Origin: Saprospiraceae bacterium
GTDB lineage: Bacteria; Bacteroidota; Bacteroidia; Chitinophagales; Saprospiraceae
DNA length: 64,000 bases
Reading direction: 5' to 3'
Assembly: GCA_016717105.1 (NCBI GenBank)
Contig: JADKGF010000023.1
Span: forward strand, 1-64,000
This document shows, one piece after another, positions 58,584 to 64,000 of the stretch (position 1 is the stretch's first letter; the number at the start of each line of letters is the position of its first letter). Under the pieces are notes generated by a model. It was not told the origin of the DNA. It searched no databases and saw only the letters and a list, made by a program, of their open reading frames with translations. The translations under genes were made by a program, and so were the position numbers.

Positions 58584-59060
58584 TTATTCTTCTTCAGTTG
58601 CGATGACTGGTGCGATCACTTCCTGAACAACAGGTTTCGGCTCTTCCTTCACAACTACGGCTTCTACCGGAGGTGTAGCGACTGGACCATCAAATGGCTT
58701 CTTCTTGCTTTCTTTTTTCTTGTAAGCACTGATTACACCAGCTCTTCTGTCTTCGTTGTATTTCACACCATATTTGTCCAATTTGATGGTAAGGAAACGC
58801 ATGATTCTTTCGTCCCTGCGAAGTGAAAGTTCAGTTTTACCAATGGCAGCTCCTGTAGGAGAAGTAAATTCGATGCAATAATAGACACCGGATGATTTTT
58901 TGTTGATAGGATAAGCAAGTTGCTTAAGTCCCATTGCATTTACATGCACAATAGCGCAGCCCTGATCTTTTAAGAGCGTTTCGTATGTGCTTGCTGTCGA
59001 TTTTATTTCATCACCTGACAGTACGGGATCGATGATGAAAGTAACTTCATAATGATTCAT
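58584..59060 (-). CDS. rpsF: 30S ribosomal protein S6 with C-terminal extension
   Basis: The S6 fold (NHYEVTFIIDPVLSGDEIKS; KQLAYPINKKSSGVYYCIEF; LRRDERIMRFLTIKLDKYG) covers about 1-110. A further 48-residue tail rich in Lys, Pro, Val and Glu (KKESKKKPFDGPVATPPVEA) has low complexity and is longer than in most S6 proteins. It heads the rpsF-rpsR-rplI operon behind a TACCTTTG promoter. No ssb gene lies between rpsF and rpsR. Confidence 0.96.
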   Translation of the reverse strand: MNHYEVTFIIDPVLSGDEIKSTASTYETLLKDQGCAIVHVNAMGLKQLAYPINKKSSGVYYCIEFTSPTGAAIGKTELSLRRDERIMRFLTIKLDKYGVKYNEDRRAGVISAYKKKESKKKPFDGPVATPPVEAVVVKEEPKPVVQEVIAPVIATEEE

Positions 59061-59122
59061 ATTTTATTTGAAGTAAATGATTAAAAAATAAATTAAATGA
59101 TCGAAAATTTCTTTTCGGGCTG

Positions 59123-59130
59123 CAAAGGTA
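59123..59130 (-). promoter_or_regulatory. -7 promoter element (TACCTTTG) for the ribosomal operon
   Basis: The minus strand reads TACCTTTG, with a TTTG about 22 bp upstream, 63 bp before the rpsF ATG at 59060. The leader between could hold autogenous control by S6-S18. Confidence 0.6.
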
Positions 59131-59222
59131 AGTCAATAGTTTGATTTACAAAAATATATACGCATTTTTTTGGGTTAGATTGACTGTTTTACATAGTGAA
59201 AGTAGGACTTTATTTCATTTTT

Positions 59223-59732
59223 TCACAACCAAACTTCAATAGCGCCACCACCATTTTTAGAAAAAGTGATTTTGACTTGATGAAATAATGTGAGTTGGTG
59301 CTCGATGGCTTGTTTTAAAATACCTTGGCCTTTGCCATGAATGATCGTAATATGTGGAAACTTGTGGTCTATCGCTTGTCGGATGAAGGCTTCGCTCTTT
59401 TCTAACTGGAAGTCGAGAATTCTCCCATTTCCTTCATGTTGCATAGCAGGAGCCAATTTTTCTATATGCAGATCAAGTGTATGGTTTAATTTTATTTTTG
59501 GTTTTACACTTTCTATTTTCTCTTGTCTAACTTGCTCTTTTAGATAATCATTTATATCGGGGAAGTATTCTTTTTCAGGCAATACTTCCAAGTTTTCAGC
59601 CGCTACAAGTAAGATTTTTTGATCCACAGAAATTCGGGCTTTCCCTTGATGGTTTATACCTTCAAAGCGACCAGTTTTACCACTTGTCTTTATGCGCACG
59701 GATTCGCCAATCCATAGATCTTTGATATTCAT
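59223..59732 (-). CDS. Smr-domain protein
   Basis: This 169-residue protein has an N-terminal beta region (LWIGESVRIKTSGKTGRFEG) and a C-terminal Smr domain with the two key motifs HTLDLHIEKLAP and TIIHGKGQGILKQAI. The N-terminal part resembles the MutS2-linked KOW-like region. Smr domains are nucleases or nucleic-acid-binding modules; here MutS is absent, so the protein is probably a stand-alone RNA or DNA nuclease of unknown target. Confidence 0.9.
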   Translation of the reverse strand: MNIKDLWIGESVRIKTSGKTGRFEGINHQGKARISVDQKILLVAAENLEVLPEKEYFPDINDYLKEQVRQEKIESVKPKIKLNHTLDLHIEKLAPAMQHEGNGRILDFQLEKSEAFIRQAIDHKFPHITIIHGKGQGILKQAIEHQLTLFHQVKITFSKNGGGAIEVWL

Positions 59733-59751
59733 TCAGGTGTATTTCGAATTA

Positions 59752-61812
59752 TTAAAATCTTATTTTGAGCTGTGTTTTGATTTCAGTCATGGTTTGGCCT
59801 GCTATATAATTATTTCCTGAACTAATACCATCAATATTTTCATAAAATGTGCGGCCCAATCTCAATTCCCAAGTATAATTTCTGCCTATTCTGTATCTTG
59901 TATTGATATAAAATCTCGATCCTCGGTTTGGGAAAAAAGGGATATAAAATTCGTACAAGATATCATTTTCATAAGCATAGATTCGGGCATCAAAACTATT
60001 AATGTCGAAGATGGCATACCTTGCTGTAAACGAAAGTGGACTAGCTATAGGTTTGTAAATGACATCCTGATACATCAAGAAACCTTTGGATGACGTAGAT
60101 TTTTTGAAAAAGGAAAACTCAGCTCTGTCGCGTATTTCCCATTCCTTATTGATCTTGTATCCAAGGTGCAATCTGAGCCTTTGCAGCGTTTGATTTTCAG
60201 GATAGTCGATGATATTTTCGTTGCTGCTGTTGACTTGTTTTTTCTCGTAGCGATATTGAATGTAGAAGTCCATTTTGCGCTTTTGGGTATAGGCCATTTT
60301 GATGAAAAACTCATTGCCATCAGTAGGACCATCTTTCCTATAGCTGACCCAAGGATTGCTCCACACATCTGCATAGGTGCTGAAAGTTATATTTTTGAAT
60401 GGCCGCATTTCTAAACCTACATAAAAGCCTTTTTCGTTTATCGGTTGGCTACCTTCGGCAAAAGCATTGGCGTTAAGTACTTGATAGTCTGGTGTGTAAT
60501 TGCGATAAACTACAGATACATCCAGACTCTTGTCCAAACCCATGAGCAAGCCGTGTACATTGGCCGTTCCACCATTGTCACTGATTGCGCTTTCACCAAA
60601 GAAGGTAAGATTTCTCATCCGCCAACTATAATCAAAACTACCATTTAAGAGCTTTGTGCCAGCAAAAAGAAATTTTCTATACAATGCTTCATCACGAATG
60701 AGTGGCGCATCAAATCCTGTGTAAAGTCCATTAAACGCAAGTTTGAAATCACGAACTTTGTACTGTAGTTTGGCTCCTACATTGGATTGATGTATGGTGT
60801 TTTTATTGGCTATTTCTGAAGTGGTGCGATGATATCCATCAAATCTAATAGACCCGAACGAGTCAAAATCAGAATTTTCGATCGTGTCTCTGTCCACAGT
60901 TGCATCTATTGGTTTGTAAGAAGCAAAAACCGTGGTCTGAATGTTTTTGGTGACATTGATGACTGTGCCGCCACCTCTGAAAAAGTTTACTTCATTGACC
61001 GAGCTGTAAGGACGAAGGCTTCTACCGGCTTTTTTGACATTCATGACAAATGAAGACTTGCCAGTACCGAAATCATTATGTAAGATCAAACCTTGACCCA
61101 TACTTACCGCAAAATCTCCAAGTGATACAATACTGAATGTCTTATTGATGTCTTTGGCGTAAGCAAAAAAGGAATAAAAATCAAATCCATATTTCGATCC
61201 ATCACCAAAAAGCTTTTCACCTGGGTCTTTTTCCATGGTAAAGCCAGTTTTGAAGGATTGACCGTATTCATATCTATATCGCACATATAGGTGATTCGGA
61301 TCGCCAATAAAAGGCGTATTTCCATCAGCATCTTCTAGAAAACCTTTGCGTCGTTCTAGGATTCTTTTGGCTTTAATAAATAGTTGTGATGTACCGTTTT
61401 TTAAGGCATCTTTGAAGTCAAGGTTAAAATCGGCGGGCGCTACTTCGCAGGTCAAAAAAGGCGTCACGTTTCTGATCGTATTGATATCCCACGAAGGAAT
61501 CACCTGCAACTCATATATACTTAGAAAATTGCCACAACGCTGTCTGTGATTAATAAAATCGGTAATCTGGATTTCATTCAACAAAAAAAGGTCTCTTAGC
61601 TCTTGGTCAGTAGCTACATTTACATTGATTGGATGTTCGTAGTAGTAGTTTAGATTTTCGAAGATAGTGTTGTAATCAAAGTTTTCAGCATCTGTGGACT
61701 CAAGGAAATCTTCAATGATATTTGCTATAATATTGTTGGTTTGGGACTCAGCCTGACCAACAAGATTACCACAGAAAATTGAAAATAAAATAAATAAATA
61801 ATATTTGTTCAC
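59752..61812 (-). CDS. Helix-hairpin-helix plus outer-membrane beta-barrel protein
   Basis: The start is a GTG at 61812 behind AAAGGATA. The product is 686 residues with a signal peptide (YYLFILFSIFCGNLVGQ). A ComEA-like helix-hairpin-helix region (PINVNVATDQELRDLFLLNE; NFLSIYELQVIP) covers about 75-115. The rest is alternating aromatic beta-strands to the C-terminal MTEIKTQLKIRF, consistent with an outer-membrane barrel. This domain combination is a recurring uncharacterised family in Bacteroidota. A role in DNA or protein transport is only a guess. Confidence 0.85.
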   Translation of the reverse strand: MNKYYLFILFSIFCGNLVGQAESQTNNIIANIIEDFLESTDAENFDYNTIFENLNYYYEHPINVNVATDQELRDLFLLNEIQITDFINHRQRCGNFLSIYELQVIPSWDINTIRNVTPFLTCEVAPADFNLDFKDALKNGTSQLFIKAKRILERRKGFLEDADGNTPFIGDPNHLYVRYRYEYGQSFKTGFTMEKDPGEKLFGDGSKYGFDFYSFFAYAKDINKTFSIVSLGDFAVSMGQGLILHNDFGTGKSSFVMNVKKAGRSLRPYSSVNEVNFFRGGGTVINVTKNIQTTVFASYKPIDATVDRDTIENSDFDSFGSIRFDGYHRTTSEIANKNTIHQSNVGAKLQYKVRDFKLAFNGLYTGFDAPLIRDEALYRKFLFAGTKLLNGSFDYSWRMRNLTFFGESAISDNGGTANVHGLLMGLDKSLDVSVVYRNYTPDYQVLNANAFAEGSQPINEKGFYVGLEMRPFKNITFSTYADVWSNPWVSYRKDGPTDGNEFFIKMAYTQKRKMDFYIQYRYEKKQVNSSNENIIDYPENQTLQRLRLHLGYKINKEWEIRDRAEFSFFKKSTSSKGFLMYQDVIYKPIASPLSFTARYAIFDINSFDARIYAYENDILYEFYIPFFPNRGSRFYINTRYRIGRNYTWELRLGRTFYENIDGISSGNNYIAGQTMTEIKTQLKIRF

Positions 61813-61981
61813 TATCCTTTTGTCATTGAGGCTGAAAGATAGACAAAATGTTTTTATGGAATAATATTTTTATTATCCAATTTTTAAAAAATAGGGTAGG
61901 AGCAACAGAAAGTTTGAATAGAAAAAAGAAAATCATAGCAAAAATACAGCTTATGAAAATTGCATTTTCCTTGAAGAAATT

Positions 61982-62644
61982 CTATTTATAATTAGAATAT
62001 ATGAGGCTAACCAATTCCACTGAAGCCGTGTCATACTTCAAAGTAGGGCTTTCGATAACAAAATTTTTGATGGAACTAAGACTACTTCCAGAACATGAAT
62101 TCGTAAAATATTTTGAAAAAGAAGTATTCATGTCTGCCTTTTTGGCTAAGATAAACTCACGGCAAACAAAAATTTCTCGTGAATCATTATTGAGATATGC
62201 ATTTCCGAAAATATAATTTCCATTCTGGTCATATTGTACTGTGTCAGTCTTATAATAAACCAAGTTTTGTTTCATAGTATCTAAATAAGAATATTCAAGT
62301 TCCGCTTGTTTTGAACTTAATAAAGTTATTTTTGATAAAAAACCGTTTTGAAAACCTGCTAAAAGCATTTTATTGATGGTATCAGTGATCTCAGCATTTG
62401 GACGATCGAAAGTTCCCAATTTTTCTTCTGTCAATAATTTAAATTTCCATAGGGTATCTTTTTTTTGTGTTGCTGTATTTAATACGATAGTGCTGTCTAT
62501 TCGGTAAACAGTGCGATTTTCCAATATTGGTGTATTGAATGTAAAGGTCGTCGGATATACCAAGGTATTGACACTTTCTTTGGTGCACCCAATGGTAAAT
62601 ATTGTGACAAACACCGTAAAAATGCTTAGTATAAAAATTTTCAT
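61982..62644 (-). CDS. Hypothetical lipoprotein (220 aa)
   Basis: The signal FILSIFTVFVTIFTIGCTKE carries a lipobox (TIGC, Cys20). The mature part is beta-rich with no named domain (TFTFNTPILENRTVYRID; KQNLVYYKTDTVQYDQNGNY). Two Cys residues occur near the C terminus (VCREF and NSCSGSS). A TACTTTTG promoter element lies just upstream. I do not recognise the family. Confidence 0.75.
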   Translation of the reverse strand: MKIFILSIFTVFVTIFTIGCTKESVNTLVYPTTFTFNTPILENRTVYRIDSTIVLNTATQKKDTLWKFKLLTEEKLGTFDRPNAEITDTINKMLLAGFQNGFLSKITLLSSKQAELEYSYLDTMKQNLVYYKTDTVQYDQNGNYIFGNAYLNNDSREIFVCREFILAKKADMNTSFSKYFTNSCSGSSLSSIKNFVIESPTLKYDTASVELVSLIYSNYK

Positions 62645-62661
62645 ATAATTTTTTAATGTGA

Positions 62662-62669
62662 CAAAAGTA
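62662..62669 (-). promoter_or_regulatory. -7 promoter element (TACTTTTG)
   Basis: The minus strand reads TACTTTTG, 18 bp upstream of the lipoprotein ATG at 62644. Confidence 0.5.
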
Positions 62670-62796
62670 CTACCTTCTGTCTTAATGACTTAATATTGTA
62701 CCAAAAATAAAACGATAAATTTTGTAATTTTATTTTAAATAGCGTTGAATCATCGTTTTCTATTTTCAATAAACCCATAAAATTAATGACAAGCGT

Positions 62797-64000
62797 ATGT
62801 TAAACAATAAGCAAATAGCCGGTAAGTTTGATCTTTTAGCAAAACTGATGGAACTGCATGATGACAATCCATTCAAAATCAAAACCTATGCAAATGCTTA
62901 TCTGAGCTTGCGCAAACTGGAAGGCAATCTGGCTGAAATGTCCAAAGCAGAACTTGCATCCATCAAAGGTGTGGGATCTACAGTTGCTGACAAAATCAAG
63001 GAATTAGTTGAGACTGGAGAGATGAAAGCGCTTGAAAAATTCAGAGAGATGACGCCTGAAGGCATCCAGCAAATGCTCTCCATAAAGGGACTCGGACCTA
63101 AAAAGGTCAAGCAGATATGGAAAGAAATGGAAATCGAAACGATTGGCGAACTTTTATATGCTTGTAATGAAAATCGATTGGTCGCATATTCGGGTTTTGG
63201 TCCCAAAATTCAAGCAGATATCATCGAAAAATTGGAATATTTCCAAGCTTCTCAAGGCAAGTTTTTGTATGCGCATGTCCATAAACAGGCTGAAAAATGT
63301 CTTGAATTAATTCAGACAAAACAAACTTCTACTAAAATTGAGATATGTGGTGACGTACGCAGAATGATGCCTGAAGTCAAAGGCATTGAATTGTTGAGCG
63401 ATGCCGCGCTAGTAGATATCTTTCCCGAAATCGAGTCTATGGAATATATAGATGACCAATGGTACTATATGGCGATACCAATTTTTATCTATGTTACTGA
63501 AAGTGCAAGATTTGATCAGGAATTATTCAGATTGAACTGTAGCGAATCATTTTATGCTGCTTTTTCTAATGAAGAACTTTCAGCTGGAGACGATCAAATG
63601 ATATTTAAAAATAAAGGACTGCCATTTATACCTGCTGAATTTAGGGAACATACGGATGCACTTTCCAAAAATGAATCATACATCCAAAATCTGATAGAAG
63701 TTGAAGATATTCAAGGTATTGTGCACAATCATTCTACGTATAGTGATGGCCTGCACACATTGAAAGAAATGGCTGATTATGTGCGAGATTCAGGTTTTAA
63801 GTATTTCGTTATTTCAGATCATAGCAAATCAGCAGGCTATGCTTCTGGTCTTAATGAGGAGACTGTTTTAATGCAATGGAATGAAATTGAAAACTTGAAT
63901 AACCAATTTGCGTATGGATTTAAAATTTATAAAGGTATAGAAAGCGATATTTTGGCCGATGGCTCGCTAGATTATTCAGATGATATTTTAGCAGGATTTG
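62797..64000 (+). CDS. polX: PolX-family DNA polymerase/3'-5' exonuclease (partial, runs off the window)
   Basis: The ATG at 62797 opens 401 codons without a stop. An N-terminal 8-kDa-like helical domain (NPFKIKTYANAYLSLRKLEG) and helix-hairpin-helix segments (SIKGVGSTVADKIKELVETG; SIKGLGPKKVKQIWKEME) match PolX. The palm motif that should be GSxRRxxxxxxDxD reads CGDVRRMMPEVKGIEL, so the metal-binding Asp pair is lost. The PHP nuclease domain that follows is intact so far (HNHSTYSDGLHTLKEMADYV; VISDHSKSAGYASGL). It may therefore be a nuclease with a dead polymerase domain. The C terminus lies beyond the window. Confidence 0.9.
   Translation, partial: MLNNKQIAGKFDLLAKLMELHDDNPFKIKTYANAYLSLRKLEGNLAEMSKAELASIKGVGSTVADKIKELVETGEMKALEKFREMTPEGIQQMLSIKGLGPKKVKQIWKEMEIETIGELLYACNENRLVAYSGFGPKIQADIIEKLEYFQASQGKFLYAHVHKQAEKCLELIQTKQTSTKIEICGDVRRMMPEVKGIELLSDAALVDIFPEIESMEYIDDQWYYMAIPIFIYVTESARFDQELFRLNCSESFYAAFSNEELSAGDDQMIFKNKGLPFIPAEFREHTDALSKNESYIQNLIEVEDIQGIVHNHSTYSDGLHTLKEMADYVRDSGFKYFVISDHSKSAGYASGLNEETVLMQWNEIENLNNQFAYGFKIYKGIESDILADGSLDYSDDILAGF

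Noticed and set aside
1..64000. tRNA, rRNA or other structured RNA genes
   Set aside because: No tRNA-like cloverleaf or ribosomal sequence was recognised by eye in the gaps; a covariance-model scan would be the decisive check.

Overview
The window comes from the Bacteroidota, most likely a Saprospiria-type lineage. The coding DNA is AT-rich. The -7 promoter element TAnnTTTG, typical of Bacteroidota, precedes many genes. There are two giant secreted proteins with C-terminal type IX secretion (T9SS) sorting domains, a periplasmic-propeller histidine kinase, DUF4271, HHH/beta-barrel and M23 proteins common in this phylum, and weak Shine-Dalgarno signals. No tRNA, rRNA, CRISPR array or intact insertion sequence was found by eye.

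Layout. 1-640: a broken gene and a REP-like palindrome. 640-5346 (minus): a polyphosphate-glucokinase-like ROK kinase, two cyclophilin lipoproteins (one fused to a PKD domain), a small conserved protein and an OmpR-type two-component pair. 5434-10747 (plus): DUF4271, hemD, a CoA-type NUDIX hydrolase, metG and an overlapping Fur-family gene. 10755-14771 (minus): a TlpA-like thioredoxin, two M23 peptidases and a TPMT-like methyltransferase. 14844-17473: folP, an orphan CoA-transferase A subunit and an aldo/keto reductase. 17609-34143: two giant T9SS surface proteins flank a GT-C-like membrane protein and a NarL-type regulator followed by a propeller histidine kinase. 34211-35658: a decayed DinB gene and an unknown broken gene. 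35714-38605: a FAD/Fe-S oxidoreductase. 38679-42396: an AAA+ ATPase plus subtilisin-like peptidase cassette resembling conflict or defence modules. 42741-47791: fur, relA/spoT, a DUF2007-like protein and a DUF4153 membrane protein. 47855-53479 (minus): a phenylacetyl-CoA epoxidase operon, paaE-tetR-paaA-(subtilase)-paaB-paaC. 53604-57754: a dicarboxylate symporter and an unknown 774-residue protein coupled to a restriction-like HsdR-N domain protein. 57819-62644 (minus): rpsF-rpsR-rplI, an Smr protein, an HHH/beta-barrel protein and a lipoprotein. 62797-end: partial polX.

A warning for the reader: about a dozen genes, including the essential rpsR, are split by small indels, nearly all in homopolymer runs. 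I treat these as probable sequence errors and annotate each gene over its full reconstructed span. The most interesting loci are the AAA+/subtilase cassette, the degenerate helicase-like/HsdR-N pair, the subtilase inside the paa operon, the Cys-rich tandem repeats in the 1713-residue surface protein, and the dockerin-plus-cohesin-like module shared by both giant surface proteins.
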